Part shown: piece after piece, positions 30,141-38,407 of the stretch
How positions within the stretch are numbered: position 1 is the first letter of the stretch
Layout of the letters: each line of letters starts with the position of its first letter
Source of the DNA: Pseudomonas allokribbensis
Lineage (GTDB): Bacteria; Pseudomonadota; Gammaproteobacteria; Pseudomonadales; Pseudomonadaceae
Reading direction: 5' to 3'
DNA length: 64,000 nucleotides
Assembly (NCBI RefSeq): GCF_014863605.1
Contig: NZ_CP062252.1
Span: 4,597,001 to 4,661,000, forward strand
Made by a program: the position numbers and the translations under genes
The notes under the pieces: model-generated
Databases searched by the model: none
Told to the model about the DNA's origin: nothing
The model's input: the letters and a program-made list of their open reading frames with translations, nothing else

Positions 30141-30177
30141 AAAAAATGCCCGTGTCCTTGGACACGGGCATTTTTCG
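30141..30177. terminator. Bidirectional terminator, ppnP / MOSC gene
   Basis: AAAAAATGCCCGTGTCC and its complement GGACACGGGCATTTTT form a perfect stem around a short loop, with A- and T-runs on both sides, between convergent genes. Confidence 0.95.
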
Positions 30178-30189
30178 TTTCTGGGCAGA

Positions 30190-30996
30190 TTACTCGAGGA
30201 TTTCCACCGGCATGCCGACTTCGAGTCGACCGTTGCTGTCATTGACCAGGTTCTGACCGAACATCGCACCGTCGGCCTGGGCGCGGGTCTTCTGCAGAGT
30301 CGCCAGCGGTTCGCGGTCTGTGCTGCGCTCACCGGTTTTCGGGTCGATGGTGGTGAGAATGCACCGCGAGCAGGACTTGACCACGCGAAACTCGACATCA
30401 CCGATGCGGATGCGCTTCCAGCCATCCTCGGCATACGCCTCGCTGCCTTCGATCACCAGATTCGGCCGGAACCGCAGCATTTCCAGCGGACGCCCGACTT
30501 CCTGCGACAGATGTTGCAGCGACGCCTCGCCAATCAGCAGCAGCGGGAAACCGTCGGCGAACGCCACCTGGTCGTCATCGTTGCCGTACCCGGCCGCAGT
30601 CGTACGGGCGCGATCCAGCGGCACTTGCACCAATCGCGTCGGTTTGCCGATGAATTCGCTGACCCAGCGGGCCGCTTCTTCGCCGGCATCCGGCACGCGC
30701 AGGGTGTCGCGCCAGATGGTCACGCCGCGCAGTTCGGCTTCGTTGCCGGGCAACGCGATATCAATCGCCGAATGCCCCGGCGCATCGAGGGTCAGGCCAC
30801 CGTCGGCATTCCACAGCGCCGACAACTGGCTCATCTTCGCTTCGGCACGTTGAGTCAGGAAACGCCCGCTGGCCTCGTCCACCAGCATCCAGCGTCGATC
30901 GCCCTCAAGCCCCAGTTTGTCCAGGCCGATCCCTTGCAGAACCTCGCCCTTGCCGGATTTCAACGGGTAACGATAAAGCGCGCTCAGACGCAGCAT
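30190..30996 (-). CDS. MOSC domain protein (YcbX-like)
   Basis: A 268-residue protein with an N-terminal MOSC beta-barrel domain (LSALYRYPLKSGKGEVLQGIGLDKLGLEGDRRWMLVDE) and the C-terminal MOSC domain, whose conserved cysteine is in RVVKSCSRCILTTIDP. MOSC proteins bind molybdenum cofactor; YcbX and related mARC proteins reduce N-hydroxylated compounds. Unlike E. coli YcbX, it has no C-terminal ferredoxin domain, so an external electron donor would be needed. Located about 6 kb from the moeA-moaB-mobA genes but not in an operon with them. Confidence 0.9.
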   Translation of the reverse strand: MLRLSALYRYPLKSGKGEVLQGIGLDKLGLEGDRRWMLVDEASGRFLTQRAEAKMSQLSALWNADGGLTLDAPGHSAIDIALPGNEAELRGVTIWRDTLRVPDAGEEAARWVSEFIGKPTRLVQVPLDRARTTAAGYGNDDDQVAFADGFPLLLIGEASLQHLSQEVGRPLEMLRFRPNLVIEGSEAYAEDGWKRIRIGDVEFRVVKSCSRCILTTIDPKTGERSTDREPLATLQKTRAQADGAMFGQNLVNDSNGRLEVGMPVEILE

Positions 30997-31108
30997 GGCC
31001 AGCTCCCTGATGGGTGAAAAACGCCACCCTATACGAGCTGGGTCGCCGAATCAAAGGCCAGAGATTGAGGAAGCGAACTTGCTCGCTTCCACTGCAACCG
31101 CTTAGTGA

Positions 31109-32044
31109 TCAGGCCGGTACTTCGTCGAGCATCAGGCGCTGGCGCACCACGTCGACCAGTTTGTCCGGCTGGAACTTGGAGAGGAAGTTGTCGCAGCCGA
31201 CCTTCTTCACCATCGAGTCGTTGAAGCTGCCGGACAGCGAGGTGTGCAGCACCACGTACAGGCCACGCAGACGCGGGTCGTTGCGGATTTCGGTGGTCAG
31301 GCGATAGCCGTCCATTTCCGGCATTTCCGCGTCGGTGAAGATCATCAGCAACTTGTCGGTCATGTTGACCCCAGTGTCGGCCCAGGCCTTGAGCATGTTC
31401 AGGGCCTTCAGACCGTCGCTGGCGATGTGCATCTTCACGCCCAACTGGCCGAGGGTGTCGCGCAACTGCGACAGTGCAACATTGGAGTCGTCCACCAGCA
31501 GCACTTCGCGGCCACGGGCGCGCTCCAGGACCGGATCGTCGAGTTTGTCGCGGGAGACCTTGGCGTTGTACGGCACGATTTCGGCGAGGACTTTCTCGAC
31601 GTCGATGATTTCCACCAATTGATCGTCGACCTTGCTGATGGCGGTCAGGTAATGCTGGCGGCCGGCGCTGGTCGGCGGTGGCAGGATGGCTTCCCAGTTC
31701 ATGTTGACGATGCGATCCACACCACCGACGAGGAAGGCCTGCACCGAGCGGTTGTATTCAGTGACGATGATCGTGCTGTTGGGGCCCGGCACCAGCGGAC
31801 GCATGCCGATCGCCTGGGACAGGTCGATTACCGGCAGGGTCTGGCCGCGCAGGTTGACCACACCGCAGACAAACGGGTGACGCTGAGGCATCAGGGTCAG
31901 CTTCGGCAGTTGCAGGACTTCCTGAACCTTGAACACGTTGATCGCGAACAATTGGCGCCCGGCCAGCCGGAACATGAGAATTTCCAGGCGATTCTCACCC
32001 ACCAGTTGCGTGCGTTGGTCTACCGTATCGAGAATGCCGGCCAT
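31109..32044 (-). CDS. cheV: Chemotaxis coupling protein CheV
   Basis: A 311-residue fusion of a CheW domain (about 25-165; ILMFRLAGRQLFAINVFKVQEVLQ, GVVNLRGQTLPVIDLSQAIG) and a receiver domain (about 180-305; EVLLVDDSNVALSQLRDTL, phospho-acceptor Asp in MIFTDAEMPEMDGY, Lys near FLSKFQPDKL). CheV couples chemoreceptors to CheA and its phosphorylation adapts the signal. ATG at 32044 is preceded by CAGGAG at good spacing; an in-frame GTG at 32077 is less likely. No other chemotaxis gene adjoins, so this is one of the scattered CheV paralogues usual in Pseudomonas. Confidence 0.95.
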   Translation of the reverse strand: MAGILDTVDQRTQLVGENRLEILMFRLAGRQLFAINVFKVQEVLQLPKLTLMPQRHPFVCGVVNLRGQTLPVIDLSQAIGMRPLVPGPNSTIIVTEYNRSVQAFLVGGVDRIVNMNWEAILPPPTSAGRQHYLTAISKVDDQLVEIIDVEKVLAEIVPYNAKVSRDKLDDPVLERARGREVLLVDDSNVALSQLRDTLGQLGVKMHIASDGLKALNMLKAWADTGVNMTDKLLMIFTDAEMPEMDGYRLTTEIRNDPRLRGLYVVLHTSLSGSFNDSMVKKVGCDNFLSKFQPDKLVDVVRQRLMLDEVPA

Positions 32045-32499
32045 CAATGACTCCTGGGCTTGTTCTGGTGAATTCACTAAAGGGGGTTATCGGCTGATTC
32101 CGGCCAATCTTGATCCCCATACAAATCACCTACAAAATGCCATGAGAAGGCATTGATGTCACATTAACATCATGCTTTACTGGCCCCGTGATTTCATCTG
32201 CTACATTCTCTGCGGCGCGACCTCGGTTTGCACGGTAGGTTCCCGTGTCTAAGGGATTCCCCTAGTAACAATCAGGCCCAACCTGATGTTCGCAATATCC
32301 AATAGCCATTAATGTGACGCCATTCTCATTGCATGAACGGAGTCAGGCTTTTGTGTGCGATCGCAGGTCAGTGGAACCCCATCCTCTCGAAACCCCCGGC
32401 ACAAGCCTCCTCGGCACTGCAGGGCGCGATCTCACGACGGTTCATGATCGTCGACACACACGACATTCGCTCATCAGACATGACGTTGTGGAGATAAGC
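32045..32499. other. 455-base gap between cheV and the Hpt-like gene
   Basis: Divergent promoter region. An imperfect operator-like dyad TGATGT-N7-ACATCA lies at 32154-32172. The frame of the downstream gene stays open upstream to 32314, but no ribosome site supports a longer protein. Otherwise I see nothing defined. Confidence 0.4.
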
Positions 32500-32970
32500 A
32501 TGCCGAACGACCGTAAAGAGTGGGCGCAGCGCTTCCCCGAATTTCTTGTCGAGGCTGAAACGCTCCTGGCCAAGTCCGAAGAGTGCCTGAGTCATTTGCA
32601 ACTGATCAGCAATGACAAGGACGCCATCGACTGCATGCTCAGCACCCTGCTCAAACTGGCGAACAAGGCCGATGCCCTTGCATTGGTGGCCGTGTCCGAG
32701 TTCTGTCTGCACCTGCATGGCCTGCTCACTCAGACGCAGGATCATGTCGACCTGCATGCCCAGGCGCTCGACGCCCTGAAAGATTGCTTCACCTTGATGG
32801 CCTGGCAACTTGAACTGGTCGACCAGAGCACCGGCCAGTTGAGCCTGGACGAAAGCGAGCAGACGTCCCTCATCGAAGCGTTCGCCTTCCAGGTGGGTCA
32901 GAGCCAGTTTCAACCGCCGCTCAGTGCCAAACCCTTGTCTCTCGTGTCTTATTCGGAGCGGCAAGCGTAA
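32500..32970 (+). CDS. Hypothetical all-helical protein, Hpt-like without histidine
   Basis: A 156-residue soluble protein predicted to be almost all helix, with no signal peptide or membrane segment. The segment MLSTLLKLANKADALALVAVSEFCLHLHGLL has the pattern of the phosphate-accepting helix of Hpt domains, but Ser replaces the histidine. I do not recognise a named family. It lies between cheV and a NarL-type two-component pair, which hints at signalling, perhaps as a phosphorelay antagonist or docking protein. ATG at 32500 is weakly supported (GGAGATAAGC before it). Confidence 0.6.
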   Translation: MPNDRKEWAQRFPEFLVEAETLLAKSEECLSHLQLISNDKDAIDCMLSTLLKLANKADALALVAVSEFCLHLHGLLTQTQDHVDLHAQALDALKDCFTLMAWQLELVDQSTGQLSLDESEQTSLIEAFAFQVGQSQFQPPLSAKPLSLVSYSERQA

Positions 32971-33460
32971 TCGAGTGCACGCCGGGCCCATTGCAGCCCG
33001 TTAGTTCGAGCCATCGAATGTCGCAATTGAATAACTCATGCCTGCCAGCGACATCCTCAAATAAATAATTACGCGTCAACATGCAGACTGCCCAGCGCTG
33101 AAGTCAGGGTTTACCTGTGTATGAAAAATGAAAACTTCAGGTTTCATCGATAATTATCGATTCCAATAATTCAACTTTTTCCATTATGGAACTCGCGTCC
33201 AACATGGTGTATTTCCTGACTCTTTGGACATATAGGGCGAACGCGACCAACGGTATGTTAAGTGGTATTATGCCGCGCGTTAGTTGCTTTCACTTAATGG
33301 CACAGTGACTTCAATGATCGGTCTGCTCCGAAGTTGACAGTCAATTATCGATCACTGAACCGTATTGAAACCAACAACCTGAACCACAGATTTTCAGACA
33401 GAGACCGCCAGCCACTCTGACCGGTCTGCCCGCAGCGAACATCCATTGGCTCCATCCGCT
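32971..33460. other. 490-base AT-rich gap before the two-component genes
   Basis: Lower in GC than its surroundings and without a credible ORF. It holds the perfect palindrome ATCGATAATTATCGAT at 33146-33161 and a repeat of its core, AATTATCGAT, at 33343-33352 next to a TTGACA (33334-33339). A weaker dyad ATGAAA-N8-TTTCAT lies at about 33127-33147. It looks like a regulated promoter region. Confidence 0.5.
33146..33161. promoter_or_regulatory. Perfect 16-base palindrome, candidate operator
   Basis: ATCGATAATTATCGAT is identical to its reverse complement. Ten of its bases recur 190 bases on (33343-33352), beside a -35-like TTGACA upstream of the histidine kinase gene. The bound protein is unknown. 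Confidence 0.45.
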
Positions 33461-34354
33461 ATGTACGCCAGCCTCAAGTCAATCGCCACATGGCCACCCT
33501 CCCGAGAAAACGCGCGCAGGTTCACGCTCACGCTTTGCATTGGCGCGGCAGTGGGCAGTCTGCTGACTTATGGTTTGTCCGCGCCGCTGTCGTTTGGCCT
33601 GCTGCTGATCAATCTGGCAGCCGCCGCTTGCGTCTTTACCCAGCATCGCCTGTCGCGCAAATCGATCAAGTTCCAGCCTCAGGAACTGGCCGACCGATTA
33701 CTCGAAGTCCAGGAAAACGAACGTCACCGTCTCAGTCGTGAACTGCACGATGATATTGGTCAGTTGCTGACCGCCGCCAAACTGCAAAGCGAATGGCTCA
33801 AGCGACGGCTGCCGGACGACTTGCAGGAACAGTGTTCGGCACTCTGCGACACCCTTGAGGAAACCCTCAACAAAGTTCGCGATGTTTCGGCCATTCTCAA
33901 TCCACGGCAACTGACCAGCCTGGGGCTGGAAGCCAGTTTGCGCGCACATCTGCTCAAGACACTGACCAACACCTCGGTGCACTGGAGCCTGGACTGTCAG
34001 CAGCGTTTGAACGGCATCCCCGAGGAAATGGCAGTCGCCGCCTTCCGCATCACCCAGGAAGCCGTGACCAACATCCTGCGTCATGCGCAGGCCAAGAACC
34101 TGCTGATCCGCGTGCAACGTCTTCCCCAAGGCTTGACCCTGCTGATCAGCGATGACGGTCTGGGCTTTGCCCCGGCCGCCAATCCGGGTCGTGAAGGACA
34201 ACGAGGCATGGCCGGGATGGCCGAACGGATCGAGCAACTGGGCGGCACCCTGAGCGTGACGAGCGAACCGGGCAAAGGCACTCAAATCGAAGCACTATTC
34301 CCCTGGGCGCCCCGTGCACTCGAGCGGGCCAGTACGAATAAGGTTATGCGTTGA
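33461..34354 (+). CDS. Sensor histidine kinase, NarX/UhpB type (HisKA_3)
   Basis: A 297-residue kinase. The N-terminus holds two hydrophobic helices (about 20-60: FTLTLCIGAAVGSLLTYGLSAPLSFGLLLINLAAAACVF) with almost no periplasmic loop, so it probably senses within the membrane or cytoplasm. HisKA_3 dimerisation domain: QENERHRLSRELHDDIGQLLTAAKL, phospho-His at residue 96. The ATPase domain has the N box QEAVTNILRHAQA and the G boxes DDGLGF and GQRGMAGMAERIEQLGG. The partner is the overlapping response regulator. ATG at 33461 is the first methionine; a TTG at 33446 is possible. The stimulus is unknown. Confidence 0.9.
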   Translation: MYASLKSIATWPPSRENARRFTLTLCIGAAVGSLLTYGLSAPLSFGLLLINLAAAACVFTQHRLSRKSIKFQPQELADRLLEVQENERHRLSRELHDDIGQLLTAAKLQSEWLKRRLPDDLQEQCSALCDTLEETLNKVRDVSAILNPRQLTSLGLEASLRAHLLKTLTNTSVHWSLDCQQRLNGIPEEMAVAAFRITQEAVTNILRHAQAKNLLIRVQRLPQGLTLLISDDGLGFAPAANPGREGQRGMAGMAERIEQLGGTLSVTSEPGKGTQIEALFPWAPRALERASTNKVMR

Positions 34355-35010
34355 CTTGTAACTTACTTCTGGTGGATGACCACTCGCTGATCAGAGCCGG
34401 CGTGCGCGCTCTGGTGCTGGATATTCCCGGTTATGCGGTAATCGGCGAGGCCAATGACGGCTCGCAGTTGCTTGAGATGGTCGAGCAACTGAACCCCGAT
34501 ATCGTCTTGCTGGATATCTCCATGAAAGAAACCGGCGGCCTCGAAGCGTTGCAACGGCTCCGACGGGTTCGTCCGCACAGCAAAGTGCTGATCCTCTCGA
34601 TGCACACCGATCCTGCACTGATCATGCAGGCACTGGAATCCGGCGCTCACGGTTACTTGCTCAAGGACACCACGGCGACCGAGCTCGAACACGCGCTGGA
34701 AGCCCTGCGCAACAACGAGCGCTACCTGAGCCCGGCCATCGCCCACACGGTGATCAATCAGGCACTGACCCGCAATCAGAAGCTGCAACCGGAAGTCGCC
34801 GACTCACATAACCTGACAGCGCGCCAGCTGGAAATCCTGCGCCTGATCGTGCGCGGCAAGTCCACCCGCGAGATCGCCAATGGTCTGGGCCTGAGCATCA
34901 AGACCGTGGAAACCCACCGCTCGCAGATCATGAAACGCCTGCAGATCTACGATGTGGCCGGGCTGGTGCTGTTTGCCGTGCGGGAACAGATCATCAGTCT
35001 GGACGACTGA
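34351..35010 (+). CDS. Response regulator, NarL/FixJ type
   Basis: A 219-residue response regulator. Receiver domain 1-120 with acidic pair DD near residue 10, phospho-acceptor Asp55 (VLLDISMKE) and the Lys in YLLKDTT. The LuxR-type DNA-binding domain is at about 150-215 (LTARQLEILRLIVRGKSTREIANGLGLSIKTVETHRSQIMKRLQI). The start is TTG, overlapping the kinase stop as TTGA, so it is translationally coupled; no ATG alternative gives the complete receiver. Its 3' end overlaps the convergent lipid kinase gene by 17 bases. Targets unknown; the palindromic sites upstream of the kinase gene are candidates. Confidence 0.92.
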   Translation: MTCNLLLVDDHSLIRAGVRALVLDIPGYAVIGEANDGSQLLEMVEQLNPDIVLLDISMKETGGLEALQRLRRVRPHSKVLILSMHTDPALIMQALESGAHGYLLKDTTATELEHALEALRNNERYLSPAIAHTVINQALTRNQKLQPEVADSHNLTARQLEILRLIVRGKSTREIANGLGLSIKTVETHRSQIMKRLQIYDVAGLVLFAVREQIISLDD

Positions 35011-35911
35011 AGCACCGCGCCCTGCCCAACAGCGGCGAGTTCTCCGGCAAATGCACACGCAATGCCGCCGGACGCGCCGCAAAGCGCAAACTGTCTCCCT
35101 CCAGGGGCTCGCCATCAAGATTGATGCAGAGCCCTTCGGCCACCTTGATTTCGACCCACGGCAAACGCGTGCGCACAAACATGTTGTCGATGCCGAACCC
35201 GTCGCTGAGCAGGGTTTTCAGCGTGCCAACCAGCTCCTGAGGTGCCGGCAGGATACTGATATCCAGCAGGCCGTCATCGGCCAGTGCCTCTGGGCACAAT
35301 ACATGCCCTCCACCCGCCTGGCGGCCATTGCCGATACCCAGCGCGAGCAGCTCACCGCGCCAATGGAAATCCGGCCCCTGCAATTCGCCATAGGCGGCGT
35401 GCAACTCACTGAATCGCGACAGGCCCGTAAACAGATAGGCCGCGCCCCCCAGCACCTTTTTCAGATCTTCCGAGGTATTGGCGGTGACCTGACTGCCAAA
35501 GCCGCCCGTGGCCATGTTCAGGAATATCTGCCCGCCCACCTCCCCCAGATCAATGTCACAGGCAGGCGCATCAAGCAACTCGAGTGCCTCATCCGGTTCC
35601 AGAGGAACACCGGCCGCGCGGGAAAAGTCGTTGGCGGTTCCCAGTGGCAACAACACCAGACCGGCCTTGCCCGGGTGAGCCGCCAGGGCCTCGGCGATAT
35701 CACGCAAGGTACCATCGCCACCGCCAGCAATGATTTGCCCGAATCCGGCAGCCAGCGCTTCTTCGACCAGACGCTGGGCATCGCCGGCTTCCCAGGTCAG
35801 GCGCACAGCCAATTCCCAGCCCTGTCCGCGTTTGCGTTCAACAGCGGCGCGAACCGCTTCGTTGAGTGCCTGCTTGCCATGCAGAATCAACAATGCCCTG
35901 CGTTCACTCAT
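34994..35911 (-). CDS. yegS: Lipid kinase YegS-like (diacylglycerol kinase fold)
   Basis: A 305-residue protein of the DAGK catalytic family. ATP-binding signature IIAGGGDGTLRDIAEAL and the segment LPLGTANDFSRAAGVP are intact, with the C-terminal beta-sandwich region (VEIKVAEGLCINLDGEPLEGDSLRFAARPAALRVHLP). YegS phosphorylates lipids such as phosphatidylglycerol in vitro; the true cell substrate is unclear. The start at 35911 is chosen because GGGAG precedes it and MSERRALLILHGK matches the family; the frame is open further upstream to 36115 without support. Length is close to E. coli YegS (about 299). Confidence 0.92.
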   Translation of the reverse strand: MSERRALLILHGKQALNEAVRAAVERKRGQGWELAVRLTWEAGDAQRLVEEALAAGFGQIIAGGGDGTLRDIAEALAAHPGKAGLVLLPLGTANDFSRAAGVPLEPDEALELLDAPACDIDLGEVGGQIFLNMATGGFGSQVTANTSEDLKKVLGGAAYLFTGLSRFSELHAAYGELQGPDFHWRGELLALGIGNGRQAGGGHVLCPEALADDGLLDISILPAPQELVGTLKTLLSDGFGIDNMFVRTRLPWVEIKVAEGLCINLDGEPLEGDSLRFAARPAALRVHLPENSPLLGRARCFSRPD

Positions 35912-36141
35912 TTTGGTCACTCCCGGAATTGAATCGGTTCGGGACATCTTGACCCTCACGGCACGCAAAAGAGCCGCCGCAATCCCAAGTATTTCCAGCG
36001 CCCCCCTTTCACGCGTCCTACAAGGCGGTATTTTTTCGTACGGAATGTAAGGAATCGGCTCAATTGACCCGTCCTGGCCATTGGTACACCGTGTGTCGGT
36101 GGCAACAATCTTCAACCCGATAACACAAGGATGTGCAGGTA

Positions 36142-36240
36142 ATGAGTCAATACATCATCAGGACTTTCGATCATTCGAGTAGCCGTTTCTGCCGGCAGAA
36201 ACTCATGGCAGCAGGCGGGAATTTCCATGCACAGCCATGA
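36142..36240 (+). CDS. Possible 32-residue small ORF
   Basis: ATG at 36142 follows AAGGATGTGCAGGTA, which could serve as ribosome site. The frame encodes a basic 32-residue peptide (MSQYIIRTFDHSSSRFCRQK...) with no recognised domain. It contains the 18-base palindrome. It may be a leader peptide or chance. Confidence 0.2.
   Translation: MSQYIIRTFDHSSSRFCRQKLMAAGGNFHAQP
36185..36202. repeat. Perfect 18-base palindrome
   Basis: GTTTCTGCCGGCAGAAAC equals its own reverse complement. There is no T-run, so it is more likely an operator or RNA hairpin than a terminator. It lies 139 bases before the small membrane protein start. Confidence 0.5.
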
Positions 36241-36340
36241 AGCAAGAATGCCATTGGGCCCGGTTGCTCCCCTCTCCGACAGTCGTGCCAGTCAAAGGGC
36301 CGAATTCAACAGCTGTGCCAAAAACACTGGAGAAACCGTT

Positions 36341-36535
36341 ATGGAACCTCGTGTCACCGAGCTGGAAACCCACCTCAAATACATCCGCCGTGACATGGAC
36401 GAAGTAAGAGGAGACGTCAAAGCCATCAAGCACCGTCTCGCCTACTCCGCAGGTGCCACAGCGGTGGTTCTTGGATTGTTGGGCTGGGTTGCCAATAGTC
36501 GCTTCGATCAGCTCGTTGCACTGATCAGCCGCTGA
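36341..36535 (+). CDS. Small coiled-coil membrane protein (XhlA-like)
   Basis: A 64-residue protein: residues 1-32 are a charged amphipathic helix or coiled coil (VTELETHLKYIRRDMDEVRGDVKAIKHRL), followed by one membrane helix (YSAGATAVVLGLLGWVANS) and a short tail. The layout resembles hemolysin XhlA-type small proteins of phages, many of which are stand-alone in bacterial chromosomes. Function unknown. ATG at 36341 is preceded by TGGAGAAACCG. It ends 41 bases before the convergent moeA stop. No other phage gene is near. Confidence 0.65.
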   Translation: MEPRVTELETHLKYIRRDMDEVRGDVKAIKHRLAYSAGATAVVLGLLGWVANSRFDQLVALISR

Positions 36536-36576
36536 CGGACTGAAATGCAGGCCCACACGAGCCTGCATTTCAATGA

Positions 36577-37803
36577 TCAGCCGAGAAGTTCACTCAGGGG
36601 AATGAAAGGCACCATATCTCCCTGGGTCAGGGTGCGCCCCTCCTGCACCTCCACCAATCCATCAGCCCAGGCGGCGCTACGCAGAACGCCCGAGCTCTGG
36701 TTTCGGTAGATCGTTGCCTGTCCCTGTTCCAGGCGCCCCCGCAGGAATTCACGCCGATTGCCGGCCTGGGGCCAGACGAATCCAGCCGGGACTGGAAACT
36801 TGAGTGGCTCGACATCCTGCACACCCTGACGACGCAGCAGATAGGGCTTGGTCAACAAGGCAAACGTCACCAGGGTCGACGCCGGGTTGCCGGGCAGGCC
36901 GATGACCGGAACACCACGGAAATGACCAACAGTCAAAGGCTTCCCGGGCTTGATCGCCAGCTTCCACAGTGTCAGCTCACCCTCTTCCCTCAGCGCAACA
37001 CCGAGAAAATCCGCTTCACCAACCGATACGCCACCGGTCGACAGTATCAGGTCGGCCTCTTTGAGCTCTCCAAGACGTGCGCGGGTGGTGGGCAAGTCAT
37101 CCGGAAGAATCCCGGCATCCAGCACTTCACAGCCCAAACGCTGCAGCCAGCTGCACAGCACCACCCGGTTGCTGTTGTAAATCTGTCCCGGGCCCAGTGC
37201 CGTTCCCGGTTCGACCAACTCATCGCCGGTGGACAGCACTGCCACGCGGATCTTGCGGACCACGTCAAGACCGGCGCAGCCCAAAGACGCGGCCAGCCCT
37301 TGCTCGATCGGACCGAGCCGGGTTCCCGCGGACAGGATCAACTCGCCCACGGTGGTTTCCTGCCCCTGCGGGCGGATGTTCTGTCCGGACACCATGGTCT
37401 CGATGAACCGCACTCGTTCGTCGGCCTCGATCACCGCGTTTTCCTGCATCTCGACGCAATCGGCGCCCGGCGGAACGGGTGCGCCCGTAAAGATACGGGC
37501 GCAAGTGCCCGGTTCCAGCGGTTCAGGCGCCTGACCGGCAAAAATCTTCTGGCTGACCGGCATTGGCTCACCGGCCCAGTCAGCCAGGTTCAAGGCATAA
37601 CCGTCCATGGCACTGTTGGGCCATGGCGGCAGATCCAGTGTCGAAACCAGATCCTGCGCCAACACGCGCCCCTCGACCTGCGCCAGTGGCAGATATTCGG
37701 ATTCGACAATCCGCGAGGCGTCAGCCATTTCCAGCAGACGCGCCAGGGCCACCTCAACCGGCATCAGGCTGCCGGTCTTGCCAGGCTTACCCGCGGGATT
37801 CAC
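36577..37803 (-). CDS. moeA: Molybdopterin molybdenumtransferase MoeA
   Basis: A 408-residue enzyme that inserts molybdate into adenylylated molybdopterin. Signatures: PPWPNSAMDGYAL (MoeA N-terminal), GARI-like ARIFTGAPVPPGADCVEMQE, the MPT-binding STGDELVEPG and STGGVSVGEADFL, and GLPGNPASTLVTF. GTG at 37803 overlaps the moaB stop by 17 bases; ATG at 37764 is an alternative. It forms a minus-strand operon moaB-moeA, divergent from mobA. Pseudomonas usually has a second moeA elsewhere; this block resembles PA3028-PA3030. Confidence 0.94.
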   Translation of the reverse strand: MNPAGKPGKTGSLMPVEVALARLLEMADASRIVESEYLPLAQVEGRVLAQDLVSTLDLPPWPNSAMDGYALNLADWAGEPMPVSQKIFAGQAPEPLEPGTCARIFTGAPVPPGADCVEMQENAVIEADERVRFIETMVSGQNIRPQGQETTVGELILSAGTRLGPIEQGLAASLGCAGLDVVRKIRVAVLSTGDELVEPGTALGPGQIYNSNRVVLCSWLQRLGCEVLDAGILPDDLPTTRARLGELKEADLILSTGGVSVGEADFLGVALREEGELTLWKLAIKPGKPLTVGHFRGVPVIGLPGNPASTLVTFALLTKPYLLRRQGVQDVEPLKFPVPAGFVWPQAGNRREFLRGRLEQGQATIYRNQSSGVLRSAAWADGLVEVQEGRTLTQGDMVPFIPLSELLG

Positions 37804-38326
37804 AGGGAGCCGCCTGTTTCAGATGAGGGACGAAATTGCATGGACGGTGCCGCGAATCCAGTTGTTCAGCCAGGATGCCATCCCAACCGGTACGTACCGC
37901 GTTGGTCGAACCCGGCAGACAGCAGACCAGCGTACCGTTGGCCAACCCTGCCAGGGCACGGGACTGCACAGTGGAGGTGCCGATGTCGGCAACCGAGATC
38001 TGGCGGAACAGCTCACCAAAACCATCGACTTGCTTGTCCAGCAGGCACCCAACGGCTTCGGGTGTACTGTCGCGCCCGGTGAAGCCAGTGCCCCCGGTGA
38101 TCAGCACCACTTGCACGACGTCTTCGGCAATCCAGTGGGCGACTTGCGCACGGATTTTGTACAGGTCATCTTTGAGCAATACCCGCTCCGCCAGGTTGTG
38201 ACCGGCTGCGGTCAAACGGTCGACGAAGACCTGGCCGGAGGTATCGGTTTCCAGAGTGCGGGTGTCGCTGACCGTCAGTACCGCGATATTGAGCGGTGCG
38301 AAAGGTACATCAGCCTTGGCTTTCAT
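37787..38326 (-). CDS. moaB: Molybdenum cofactor biosynthesis protein MoaB
   Basis: A 179-residue protein of the MogA/MoaB family, proposed to adenylylate molybdopterin before MoeA adds molybdate. Visible motifs: NIAVLTVSDTRTLETDTSGQ at the start, LITGGTGFTGRDSTPEAV (MPT binding), and CCLPGSTNAVRTGWDGIL. ATG at 38326. It overlaps moeA and lies 81 bases from the divergent mobA start, a shared promoter region for three cofactor genes. Confidence 0.94.
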   Translation of the reverse strand: MKAKADVPFAPLNIAVLTVSDTRTLETDTSGQVFVDRLTAAGHNLAERVLLKDDLYKIRAQVAHWIAEDVVQVVLITGGTGFTGRDSTPEAVGCLLDKQVDGFGELFRQISVADIGTSTVQSRALAGLANGTLVCCLPGSTNAVRTGWDGILAEQLDSRHRPCNFVPHLKQAAPCESRG

Positions 38327-38407
38327 AGGCTCATCCAGTTGTAGGAGAAACAGCCCGGTGTTATATCACAGCGCCTCATTTTTTCGCCGAACCTGCGGAG
38401 AGTTGCC

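Larger units (their letters stand above)
35912..36340. other. 429-base gap between the lipid kinase and the small membrane protein
   Basis: Divergent promoter region. It contains a perfect 18-base palindrome at 36185-36202 and a possible 32-codon ORF at 36142-36240 that spans it. No other gene is apparent. Confidence 0.45.

Noticed and set aside
36341..36535. Prophage remnant, suggested by the XhlA-like protein
   Set aside because: No other phage gene, att site or compositional change nearby; such small proteins are common as single genes.
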